A DNA stretch of 18,054 nucleotides from CAYOBW01 sp964402115 (GTDB lineage Bacteria > Verrucomicrobiota > Kiritimatiellia > UBA8416 > CAYOBW01): contig CAYOBW010000137.1 in NCBI GenBank assembly GCA_964402115.1, positions 1 to 18,054 of the forward strand, given 5' to 3'. Both the position numbers and the translations under genes were made by a program. Positions 8,252 through 18,054 of this stretch are shown one piece after another. The notes beneath the pieces are model-generated. The model was given only the letters and a program-made list of their open reading frames with translations. It was not told the DNA's origin and did not search any database. Each line of letters starts with the position of its first letter. The first letter of the stretch is position 1.

Positions 8252-11200
8252 GTGAAACGAAACAGCATAGTGACCGGGATGACGCTGTTGGTGGCCGTGT
8301 TGGCCGCTGGACAGGTGTTGGCGGCGGCGCGGGCTGGGCGGCCGGCGGCTGGGTTGCTGGTGCAGCCCGGGGTCGAGTCCGTCATGGTGCAGGCGGTGCA
8401 GGGGGCGCAGGGGCAGCAGCAGCTGAGTTATGCGTTGCCGGCGCCCGAGGTGCGCGTGCTGGCCGCCGGGCCGGCTGCGGGACGGCATCGTCTGGTGTTG
8501 GGCAACGCCGAGAGCGTGGGCGCCCCGGGTCTGCCCATGCTGCCCGTGGTGCCGTGCTGGATCGTTGTGCCGCAGGGGCATGTCGTGGCGCGCGTGGTGG
8601 TGACGCCTGGCGCGCTGCGCGCCTTGGACGGGGTTTTCGCGCTCGAGCAGGGGCAGACACCGTATCCGCTTTCGCAGCCGGGGAAGGCCCGTGTCACGGC
8701 GCCCGATGCGGCTGTCTTCGGGTCCGACGAAGCTTATCCCGGTCGGCTGTTCGATCAGGGCGACGTGCAGAAGAAGCAGGGCGTGAGCATGCTGGGGCTG
8801 ACGCTGCATCCGGCGGTGTATCGTCCCAAGAGCGGTCGCCTGGCCGTCTACGAGACGCTGACCGTGGAGGTTTTCACGGAGCCCGCCGCGGTACAGGCCC
8901 AGGAATCCGTGGCGTTCCGTCCGGCGGCCGCGGCCGCCGTGGCGCAGCTGGCGGATAACCCGGCTGTGTCCGCGACCTACCGTGTTGCGCGCGTGCTGGC
9001 GCCCAATGCCGTGGCCGTCGGCCCGCAGGCCGGTCCGTGGCCGGCCCTGCCCTGCAACGGGGCGGTGTCTTACGACTACGTGGCGATTACGAAGCAGTCC
9101 TTCCGCGATAGCGCGGCAACGCCGTCCCTGAGCGACTTAATCGACTTGAAGCAGGCCCGGGGCGTCACCGCGACGATCGTCACGGTGGAGGACATTCTGC
9201 AGACGTACGCCGGCAAGGACAACGCCGGCAAGGTACGGGCCTTCATCCGCGACGCTTACAACGTCTGGAACGTCAAGTTCATCCTGATGGCGGGCGACAC
9301 CGGCGTGGTGCCTTTCCGCTACCTCTGGTGCCAGGCCTACGAAGGCGGCGACATCGACACCATCCCGAGCGATCTCTATTTCCAGGCGCTCGACGGCGAC
9401 TTCGACGGCGACGGGGACGGCGTCTACGGCGAGCCGAACGACAACGTCGACTTGCTGTCGGAGGTTGCCATCGGCCGCGCGTCGGCCGAGAGCGAAGCCG
9501 AAATGTCCAACTGGGTTTTCAAGACGCTGGACTACGAGCGCTCCTCCGACAAGGAAGCCTATATCAAGGACGTGCTGCTGGTGGGTGAGCACCTCGGTTT
9601 CGGCGGCGTGTCGGAGTACGCCACCGCGTCCATGGAGGAAATCCGGCTGGGCTCGAACGCGCACGGCTACCAGACGCTCGGGTTCGCCTTCACGAACAAC
9701 GTGGTGTGGGGCACAAACACACTCTATGACTCCCCGACGTTCACTTGGAGTACGGCCGACATCGTGAACGCGATGAACAGCGAAACGCATGGCGTGTACA
9801 ACCATCTCGGGCACTGCAACGAGAGTTACGCCATGAAGATGGTGAACGGGGACGCCGACGGGCTGACGAACACCCGCTTCAGTTTCATCTACTCGCAGGG
9901 CTGCATCCCCGGCGCATTCGACCGCGACTGCATCGCCGAGCACTTCACGACCTCCACCCGCAACGGCATGTTCGCCGTGGTCATGAACGCCCGTTTCGGG
10001 TGGGGCTCCGGCAACAGCACGGACGGACCCAGCCAGCGCTTCAATCGTCCTTTCTGGCACGACTACTTCCAGTTCAAGCAGTCGCAGTTAGGGCTGATGA
10101 ATGCGTACGCGCATGAGTTCAATGCCGCCAATATCAACGGTTCCTGCATACGTTGGGTCTTTTACGAGAGCAACCTGCTCGGCGACCCCGAGATCGCGAT
10201 CAAGGGCTACGGCCTTGTCAGCACGCTCGAACTCGATCGCAAGGCCTACCGCTCCGACGGGCTGGTGCGTGTGAAGGTCAACGACCCCTCCGTCGACCCG
10301 GCCAGCATGCAGGTGCCGGTCGGGATCGCGACGACGAACGTGCCATTCGCGCCCGCGCGCTGGAGCGAGACCAACACGCCGCTCTACTCGGTGGACGGCG
10401 CCCGCATCTTCACCAACGCGTTCCAGCTCGTGTCCGGCGCCACGGCGGTGGAAGGCGACACGCTCATGGCGTGGTATGTGGACGCGAAGACCAATCGCAG
10501 CGAGGTCACTGTGCCGATCGACGACACGCCGCCCGTGATCTCCGGCGTGACGGTGGCGAACATGACGGAGGACGGCGGCACGGTGACCTGGTTCACGGAT
10601 GAACCGGCGAACTCCTTTGTGATTGTCAGCAACAGCGTGCCGCTGGCCGGCGGCGCGCTCGTGGGCTCCGCGGCCTATGTGGAGACCCCGGTCATGGTCG
10701 CCGGGCAGATGCTTTACCCCCACGCGGTTGTCCTGACGGCGCTCCAGCCCTTGACCGCCTACCGCGTGGGTGTTGTGTCGTTCGATTACGCGGGGAACAC
10801 AAACACCTATCCGGCCAGCCTGAACGATCCCAATCCCGACAACTATCCCATTTTGATCACGCAGCAGCGCGTGGCCACTTACAAGAACGGACTTGACGAC
10901 GGCCCGGAGGGCTGGTCGGTGACGAACGTCGGAAACGTCGCCTGCTGGCAGTACGGCAAACCGACGTATCGGCCGACGGAGCCGGTGACGGGTGAGCGGT
11001 GCTGGGGGACGGTTCTGGACGGGCGCTATCCGAACCTCGCCAACGCTTCCCTGATCAGTCCGCCCATTCATGTCACGACGGCGGCGCGGCTCTCGTTCTG
11101 GTCGTGGCATGAGATCATGGCCACGGAATTGGAGGGCGAGTACCGTGACGCGGGCTTCATCGAACTCTACGACGGCAGCGGCTGGCACAATGTCACGAGC

Positions 11201-14200
11201 AACTCCGACCTCTTCGCCGGCAGCACGACGGTACAGGGCGCCTCGGTGGGCTGGCAGCAGGTCAATATCGACATCAGCCGTTTCTCCAACACCGTCATCC
11301 GGTTGCGGTTCCGCCTGGAAACCGACGCGGCGGTCACGGCCTCCGGTTGGTACATCGACGATCTCGAAGTGAGCCATGTGCCCGCCCCCGGGCTGTATCT
11401 CGTGGACTATCGCGTGGATGACGCGGCGGGCGGCGATGGCGACGGTTACGCCGAACCTGGCGAGTCGTTTAAGTTGGGACTGAAGCTGTTCAACTCCAGT
11501 CCCTACGACACCTATACCAACGTGACCGGCGAGGTGGGGTCGACCACGCCAGGCGTGACCCCCGCCAGCCTTGGCACCGTGCCCGTGAACTATGGCACCA
11601 TCCGCCCCGGTGACGGTGTGTGGTGTCTCGCTCCGATCACGACCCGCGTGGACGCCAGTGTGCCCGACAACTCCGTGGCACATTTCATCCAGGGCGTGCA
11701 CGACCGGATGCAGAAGCAGTGGACCCAGGAATTCGATCTGCCGATCGGCACGCGGCTGACGATCACGGGACGCGTCACGGCGCAGGCGACCGGCCTGCCG
11801 GTGGCGGGGGCTATGGTCTGGGGCCGGCTGCCCGACAACACCGTTCTCACCACGCAGACCAGCGCTGATGGCACATACGCCCTGCACGGCAACCTGCCCG
11901 GTCAGGCTACCCGCGTGCGTGCGGGGCAGCCCGGCGTGTTCTCGCCGACCCCTGCCGTCAGCGTGATGCCGCCCGCCACAGGTGTCGATTTCGCGCTTGC
12001 GGGCGTCGCCATCCTGGAGGTCGTGCCGCCGACGGTGACCATGACGGTGCCGATGGGTGGGCGCACGAGCGCGCCTCTAACCCTCTTGAACACCGATGCG
12101 GCTGCCAACCTGGCACTGACCTACGAAACCTGGGTCGAATACCTGGGACTCGCCTCCAACTGGCTGGCGGTGACGCCCCCGACCGGGACGGTGGCCGTCG
12201 GCGGTAACGCCGTATTGAACCTGGCAGCCGATGCGCGCAGTTTGGCAGCCTACACATACCAGGCCATCATCCATATAGATAGCAACGACCTCGGCGGACG
12301 GCCTTACGACGTGCCCGTCAGCCTCGTGGTCGAGGACGCTCCGACGCTGGGGATCCGTCAGGTGGCCGTGATCAACGACAATGACGGCGACGGGTACCTG
12401 GAACCGGGCGAGCAGGGGGACCTGGTTATCCGGCTCTATAACTATGGTACCGTGCCGGCCTTCGGCGTGACGGGGTTGGTCAGTTCCCTCAGTGCGGCGG
12501 TCAACGTCCTCGCCGCCGCCGCCCAGTGGCCGGAGATACCGTCCTTCAACGCCGTGGATGCCATCGTGCTGCCGCGCGTGGATGCAATTGCCGCGGCAGC
12601 CGGTGCGCCGATGCAACTGGACATTCGCGATGCGAATCAGATTGCCTGGTCGCTGTCGTTCGCTCTGCCGATCACCAACCGCTGGACCCTGAGCGGCCAG
12701 GTGCGACAGGCCGACACGACCCCGGTCGTGGGCGCTGAAGTGCGGGCGCAGGGCGCCAACGGCACGCAGTTCGCGACCACCGATGTGCTCGGGAACTACG
12801 CTATCAACGGCCTGCTGGGTGGCTCGTACCGCGTGTTGGCCATCCCGCCCCTGCCCAACAACGCCCCCGCGGCATCCAACGTGGTCCTGACGGCGGACCT
12901 CGCAGGGATTGACTTCGTCGTGGGTGAGTGGGGCCTGGTGGTGTCGCCTACGGCGATCGCGAGCATGGTCGAGGAAGGCCGCGAGGGGCATACGCCGCTG
13001 ACCGTGCGGAACACCGGCACGCTGCCGGGCGAGGTGTTCTTCGATGTGAAACACAAGGATGGCGTAACCCAGGCCGGCGCGCCGCAGGCCGTTCCTCTGT
13101 ACAACTTCGCCGCTCTTGCGCCGCAGTCGCTGGCCCGCGGGCAGATGATCGTGCGCTTCAAGACCGGGCAGAGCCGTGGCGAAGGCCTGGCCGCCCTGCG
13201 CGCCCGCGGTTTGCGCGTCTTGCGCGTCTTCAAGCACGTGCCGGCGGCGATCGTGGCCTACCCGCCCGCCCAGGACGCCGATGCCCTGGCGAACCAACTG
13301 CGCGCCGAGCGCTCGATCGCCTATGTCGAGCCGAACTTCAAGATCAGCCTGTACCGCTCGCCGAACGATCCGCTCCTGCCCGAGCAGTACGGCCTGCACA
13401 ACGAGCGGCAGACCGGCGGCACGCTTGGCGCCGACATCGACGCGCCCGAGGCGTGGGAGACGAGCGTCGGTGACACGAACGTGATCGTGGCCGTGATTGA
13501 CACCGGCGTGGATATCCTGCACGACGACCTTGCCGCCAATATCTGGCACAACCCCGGCGAGCAACCCGGCGATGCCAACGGCGATGGCTTCCCCGGCGTC
13601 CTGGGCGTGGACGACGATGGCGATGCGGCGGCGAGCCTCGAGAGCGACGTGACCGACGGCATCGACAACGACGGCGACGGCCTCGTGGATGAAACCGGCA
13701 TCGACTTCCTCGACGAGGATGTCATGCGCATGGATATCAATGCCAACGGCATCCCGCTGGTGGGAACAAACGGGATATTCGAGTGCCGGTTCATCGGCGG
13801 TCAGTGGTGGGACCGGTGGACGAACGTGGTTGGCAACGTCACCAACGTCACGGTCGCTGACGACGACATCGTTGATGTGCTTGCCGCCGTCACGGACGAC
13901 GATGAGAACGGGTACCCCGACGATCTGACGGGCTGGAACTTCGTCGGATTCTCGAACGACGTCTCGGACGACGTGGGGCACGGAACGCACGTGGCCGGCA
14001 CCATCGGCGCGGTCACCGACAACGGGGTCGGCGTGGCGGGTGTGGCCTGGAAGGTGCGCATCATGCCCTGCAAGATCTTTGCCGCGGCCGGCGGGGGCGA
14101 CGAGACGCTGGGGGCCGCGATAGCGGCTCTCGAGTATGCGGTGGACAAGGGCGCGCGGGTGAGCAACAACAGCTATGGCTGGACCGCCCAGTTCCAGTAC

Positions 14201-16882
14201 GGGCTCTTCTACGAGGCCATCCGCTACGCGATGACCAACGGGCACACCATGGTATGCGCGTCAGGCAACGACGGCGCGGACAATGACCAGTACCCGCACT
14301 ACCCGTCCAGCTACGACCTGCCCAACGTGGTGTCCGTGGCGGCGACCGATCACAACGACAAGCTCGCCACGTTCTCCTGCTACGGCGCCACGACGGTTGA
14401 CCTTGCCGCGCCGGGCGTGGACATCCTGAGCACCATCCCTGACGGGTTCCAGCTCCGCGCCGGCCAGCCGGGCCGGTTCGCCGGATCGTACGAAATCATG
14501 AGCGGCACGTCGATGGCCTCGCCGCATGTCGCCGGCGTCGCCGCGCTGCTGCGCGCGGTGGCGCCCTGGGCGACGCCGGAGATGATTACGCGAGCCCTCT
14601 ATGACGGGGCACGCCGCGATCCCGCCCTGCAGGGGCAGTGCGTCACCGGGGCCCACCTCGATGCGCGCGGCGCACTGGCCGTGCTGAGCGCCTTCTGGGT
14701 CAAGATCGCGCCGGCCAGCATCACCGTCGCGGCCGGCCGGTCCGCTACGGTGGACGTGACGCTCAACGCCGGCGCGCACCTGACGCCGGGCGTGTACAGC
14801 GCCGAGATCTATGTGCGCCAGGGACTGGCCTACCAGACCGTGCCGGTCTCCCTCACCGTCGGCGTTGCGCCCGTACCGCAGTTGCTGGACCTCGTCGTGG
14901 ATGACCGCGTGGGCCTGGCCCCGCGCAACGACGGCGATGGCTTTGCCGAGCCGGGCGAGACCGTGGACCTCTTCCTGCGCCTGGCCAATACCGGTTCCGC
15001 GCTGCTGCTGGACCCGGTTGGCACCGTTGCGACCGCAAAGCCGGGGGTGACCATTTCCGACGCGACGCTCGCCTGGAATGGCCTGGGTAACGATGATCGC
15101 GAGCTTTCGCAGGACCCCGTCCGCGTGGCCCTCGGGCCCGCCGTGGTAGGCGTGGTGCCCTTCAAAATGACCCTGACCGATGCCGAGGCGCGCCGGTGGA
15201 CGAACCTGGTCTTCAATCTCGATGTCGCCAACCGCAACAGCGTCGCCGGCACCGTGCGGACGGGTAGTGGCCGGCTGCTGGCTGGCGTGCCCGTGGAGTA
15301 CTGGGGGGTCTCGGCTGGCCGTGTGACAACCGATGCGGCGGGCGCCTATCGGATCGACGGCCTGCCGGACGGCGCTGTCAAGGTGCGCGCCATTCCGGAC
15401 AGCTACGCGCGCCCCGGCGTGCGGACCAACGTGCTGGTCGCCGCGAACGGGCGGGCGGACTTTGTCGTGGGTCTGCCCCTCGTCGCCTTCTCGACGAATC
15501 AGGTCACGGTCAACCTGCACTGGAACATGAGCACGACCACGACCGTTACGATCGCCAACGCGGCCGTCACGAACTTCAACTACCGGATTCGCACGCTGCC
15601 GCGCAACCGCGTCGCTTTGATCGCGGATGGCCAGGCGCTGAACGGACTGGAAGGCGTGCTGAGGGGCATGGGTTTGGACGTCACCAGTTACACGAACAAC
15701 TTCGATGTCGTGCCGGTGTACGATCCCATGATGGCGCGCTGGACGCTGGTGGACACCGTACACTACAGCGGTGACGACGAGATCGTGTTCGGCTACGACC
15801 TCATCGTGGCTGACCTGTCCGGAGAGAACCAGGCCGGTCGTCTGCTCCTCGCCACCGAGTGGGCCGTGCTGGACGCCTATACGAAGCGCGGTGGCAAACT
15901 GATCGTCACGGGTGTCAATCCGCTGACGCGCCCAGATGACGCCCTGATGCTGGAACTCGTGGGCGCGCAGACGCTGGACCGGGCGGACCAGAAAGTAGTC
16001 CTGGCCAGCGTGACCGAAGTCGTGCCGGAAGCCAGTTTCAGCGCCGTGGGTGTTGGCGACAAACTGAAGGGACAGTCACTTGTGTATGACCTCGCCCTGC
16101 CCGGCGCGAATCCGGACGTGGATGTCTATGTGCGCGCCGAAACGGCTGCGAAGGTCATGCGGCGGCAGGTGCCCGGCGGCGGGACGGTGTGCCTCTGGTC
16201 CGGCAACGATGGTACGGAGTGGAACGCCCGAGGCGCCTGGCAGGATTTGTTCAAGGACCTTGTGCGCAACGAGTTGGCTGGCAGCGTCTCCTGGCTGAGC
16301 GTTTCCGACACCGTGGGCACGCTGAGCCGTTCGGCTGTCAACAACAAGCTCGTTTTCAACACCGCGCGCGACCTGCCCGAGGGTACGTACCAGGCCACCC
16401 TGCTGGTGGAGGGCAACTATACCAACGGTGAGAACGAAGCGATCCAGGTCATGCTGAATGTGGCGGCGCCCACGGTGCGCGTGGCGAGTGCGTCGGGCGT
16501 GAAGGACTGGCTCGATCGTCCGCTGGCAGGCAACGGTGGTGATACGGCCAGCCTCCTGCAGTTGATCTACGCCGGTCCGGATGGCGTGATTGATCCGCCG
16601 CTGGGCAATGGGCAGACGACGGGTGACGATCAGGTTCTCGAAGTGTACCCCATGGGTGACCCCTCCGCGCGCGTTGGCGACGGCTACGAGCAGCAACCGA
16701 ACTTCGGCCAGTTCAGCCAGATCTTCCGGCATGACCTGGCGGTAGGCGCCGTGGTTTACGTGCGCGCCTGGGATGCGGCCAGTTTCGAGAACTCGATTGC
16801 CTACGGGGATTCGCCGCGCTACGTGCTCAGCAACATCTACGGCGAAACGCACGACTTCGGCCCCTGGTCGGTGACCCAGGTG
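8252..16882 (+). CDS. Giant exported double protease (C25 + S8), part before the assembly gap
   Basis: The 2877 residues before the gap begin with a signal peptide (1-26). Order: gingipain-type propeptide (27-265); C25 cysteine protease (274-655) with the His521/Cys551 dyad in NHLGHC and SQGCIPG; Ig-like and fibronectin-like domains (655-865); MAM-like jelly roll (875-1044); two modules of Ca-loop (GDGDGYAEPGE), carboxypeptidase-regulatory-like and beta-sandwich domains (1050-1625); I9-like propeptide (1629-1695); S8 subtilase (1700-2140, Asp1750/His1910/Asn2006/Ser2087); a third module (2150-2450); GATase-like Rossmann domain (2452-2620); further beta domains. It is expected at the cell surface or outside, degrading protein. 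No PEP-CTERM, LPXTG or autotransporter barrel was seen. The gap begins exactly on a codon boundary, and the reading resumes after it in another frame, so the gap length is not truly 100. Confidence 0.88.
9071..10207 (+). other. C25 (gingipain-like) protease domain within the giant gene
   Basis: The domain starts at YDYVAITKQSF and ends near NLLGDPEIAIKG, a typical C25 closing motif (ResNo about 274-652). The His in GHCNES (521) and Cys in SQGCIPG (551) are 30 residues apart, close to the spacing of the gingipain dyad. An acidic calcium-type run DGDFDGDGDG lies at about 385-395. The last strand leads straight into an Ig-like domain, as in gingipains. Confidence 0.85.
13136..14690 (+). other. 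Internal I9 propeptide and S8 subtilase domain within the giant gene
   Basis: An inhibitor-like propeptide begins with GQMIVRFKTGQ and ends with AYVEPNF, followed by the catalytic domain. Triad motifs are VAVIDTGVD (Asp1750), GHGTHVAGT (His1910), and SGTSMASPHVAG (Ser2087), with ASGNDG (Asn2006) for the oxyanion hole. Between Asp and His there are 160 residues, far more than in subtilisin. The extra part is acidic, with DxDxDG-type calcium loops (VDDDGD, DNDGDGLVDE, DDDENGYPDD). Confidence 0.9.
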
Positions 16883-16982
16883 NNNNNNNNNNNNNNNNNN
16901 NNNNNNNNNNNNNNNNNNNNNNNNNNNNNNNNNNNNNNNNNNNNNNNNNNNNNNNNNNNNNNNNNNNNNNNNNNNNNNNNNN
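16883..16982. other. Assembly gap (100 N)
   Basis: A run of exactly 100 N, the usual placeholder for a gap of unknown size. The protease frame is codon-aligned on both sides only if the true length is a multiple of three, which 100 is not. Confidence 0.98.
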
Positions 16983-18020
16983 GGCGCCATCGCGGTCGAG
17001 AGCCAATTCGGTCGCTACGGCGCCGCTGACGGGCAGTTCAACACGCCCCGCGGCGTGGCCATCAGCCCGCTGGGCTACTACTACGTGGCCGATACGCTGA
17101 ACAACCGGCTGCAGGTGTTCACGGCTGCCGGCGCCTTCAACCGGAAACTGGGTGACCTTGGCACCCAGTCCGGTTACTTCAACCAGCCCGAAGGCGTGGG
17201 CGTGGACCGGTTGGGCCTGGTCTACGTGGCCGATACGCAGAACCACCGGGTGCAAGTGTTCGACAACGGCTTGCGCTTCCTCGGACAGCTTGGCACAACG
17301 GGCAGCGCGGGGACGGATACAACCCAGCTCAACTATCCGCGCGACGTGCAGGTGGGGGTGGACGGCCGCATCTTCGTGCTCGACAGCCTGAACTACCGCG
17401 TACAGATCTTCAACCGGCTCCGCCAGTACGTCGGTACGTTAGGGTCGTTCGGCGAGCAACCCGGGCAGCTCAAGCTGGCCTTCGCGGTCAACCCTGTCGC
17501 GAATTCCAGCCAAGTCTACGTCGCGGACACTTACAACCACCGGATCCAGCTGATAGACACGGCTGTGGACGGCGACCGCGATGGCATGGACGACCTGTGG
17601 GAGTCGAGGAACGGCCTCAATAACCTCGACGGCTTCGACTGGGCGAGCGATCTGGATGGCGACGGCGTGTCGGCTATCGGCGAGTTCCGGTTGCAGATCA
17701 ACCCGCTGCTGCTCGACACCGACGGCGACGAGACGTCCGATGGACTCGAGCTGCTGCTGGGCTGGAATCCCGCTGACCCGCAGTACGGACTGCTGCGCGT
17801 GACCGGCTTCAGGGCCACCGATCCACTGGGTGTAATCGTGCGCTACATGACCGAGGCGGGCGGCACCTACCGCGTCGAGTCCAGTCCGGAACTGCTGGCG
17901 CCGGCGTGGTCATTGGAGCCGGCGTCGGAGTTGACGGTTTCCGTCAGCGGCATCCGCGCCTATACGAATGCGCCGGCTGCGCCGAGGGTCAAGTACTACC
18001 GCGCCGTGCGGGTGCGCTAG
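16983..18020 (+). CDS. Giant exported protease, C-terminal part after the gap (NHL repeats and Ca-binding tail)
   Basis: The frame is open from the first base after the gap to TAG at 18018-18020, giving 345 residues with no start of their own. Four NHL-type beta-propeller repeats come first, with recurrent YVADTxNxRxQVF (about 17004-17560). A TSP3-like acidic region follows (DGDRDGMDDLWE, LDGDGVSAIGEF, DTDGDETSDGLELLLGWNP; 17564-17790), a calcium-binding arrangement common at the ends of secreted PVC-group proteins. The final domain ends with YRVESSPELLAPAWSLEP and YYRAVRVR, another C-terminal style of this group. It is most simply the end of the same protein as the 8252 gene, since both sides are secreted multidomain sequence on the same strand. 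A separate short gene whose start is hidden in the gap cannot be excluded. Confidence 0.75.
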   Translation, partial: GAIAVESQFGRYGAADGQFNTPRGVAISPLGYYYVADTLNNRLQVFTAAGAFNRKLGDLGTQSGYFNQPEGVGVDRLGLVYVADTQNHRVQVFDNGLRFLGQLGTTGSAGTDTTQLNYPRDVQVGVDGRIFVLDSLNYRVQIFNRLRQYVGTLGSFGEQPGQLKLAFAVNPVANSSQVYVADTYNHRIQLIDTAVDGDRDGMDDLWESRNGLNNLDGFDWASDLDGDGVSAIGEFRLQINPLLLDTDGDETSDGLELLLGWNPADPQYGLLRVTGFRATDPLGVIVRYMTEAGGTYRVESSPELLAPAWSLEPASELTVSVSGIRAYTNAPAAPRVKYYRAVRVR

Positions 18021-18048
18021 GAAGAGCTGCAGGGGAGATTTCAGACAT

Positions 18049-18054
18049 ATGCGA
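18049..18054 (+). CDS. Possible start of the next gene
   Basis: ATGCGA at the right edge follows AGGGGAG (18031-18037) by 11 bases, a longer spacing than usual. Too little is present to say more. It would lie 28 bp after the protease stop, consistent with a continuing operon. Confidence 0.25.

Noticed and set aside
10088..11887. Long minus-strand frame opposite the giant protease
   Set aside because: Antisense shadow; no ribosome site or domain, while the plus strand has clear domain motifs.
12077..14245. 722-codon minus-strand frame opposite the S8 region
   Set aside because: Antisense shadow of the subtilase coding sequence; product is rich in His/Val/Asp repeats and has no recognisable family.

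Overview
The window is an 18 kb, GC-rich bacterial scaffold piece containing one 100-N assembly gap (16883-16982). No rRNA or other taxonomic marker is present. Several traits point to the Planctomycetes-Verrucomicrobia-Chlamydiae superphylum, most likely Kiritimatiellota or a relative: a very large secreted multidomain protease with DxDGDG calcium loops and a C-terminal YYRAV-type ending, an EF-hand plus esterase secreted protein, a ~595-residue 'long' class I mannose-6-phosphate isomerase, and GATTAN hexanucleotide repeats between genes. This placement is inference.

Left half, all on the minus strand. Read in transcription order (right to left): a sigma-54 enhancer-binding protein (EBP, 6991-4577) with a TPR-like N-terminus and a winged-helix C-terminus; a small two-helix membrane PH-like protein (4580-4116) whose ATG overlaps the EBP stop as ATGA; 135 bp of control region; a sugar-porter MFS transporter (3980-2613); a long class I phosphomannose isomerase (2616-829), again coupled by an ATGA overlap; a 520-bp gene-free stretch with a GATTAN inverted repeat; and the N-terminus of a secreted EF-hand/esterase-like protein that runs off the left edge (308-1). 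The MFS and isomerase together suggest hexose uptake followed by entry into fructose-6-phosphate metabolism.

Middle (6992-7643). This is a 650-bp gene-free control region between the minus-strand EBP and the plus-strand protease operon. It carries an excellent -24/-12 sigma-54 promoter on the plus strand (7136-7150). A hairpin lies at the predicted start of transcription, with two further hairpins before the first gene. A weaker sigma-54-like site faces the opposite way (7469-7483).

Right half, plus strand. A secreted coiled-coil protein (7644-8216) is followed after 35 bp by a giant exported protein (8252 to 18020, crossing the gap). It has 2877 residues before the gap and 345 after. It contains a gingipain-like C25 cysteine protease (His521, Cys551) and, about 1200 residues later, a complete subtilisin-like S8 protease with its own internal I9-type propeptide (Asp1750, His1910, Asn2006, Ser2087). 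These are embedded in a three-copy array of Ca-loop/regulatory-like/beta-sandwich modules. A GATase-like domain, NHL repeats and a TSP3-like calcium region follow. The most interesting hypothesis is a sigma-54-controlled, two-protease exported machine with a dedicated coiled-coil partner, switched on by the divergently encoded EBP/PH membrane pair.
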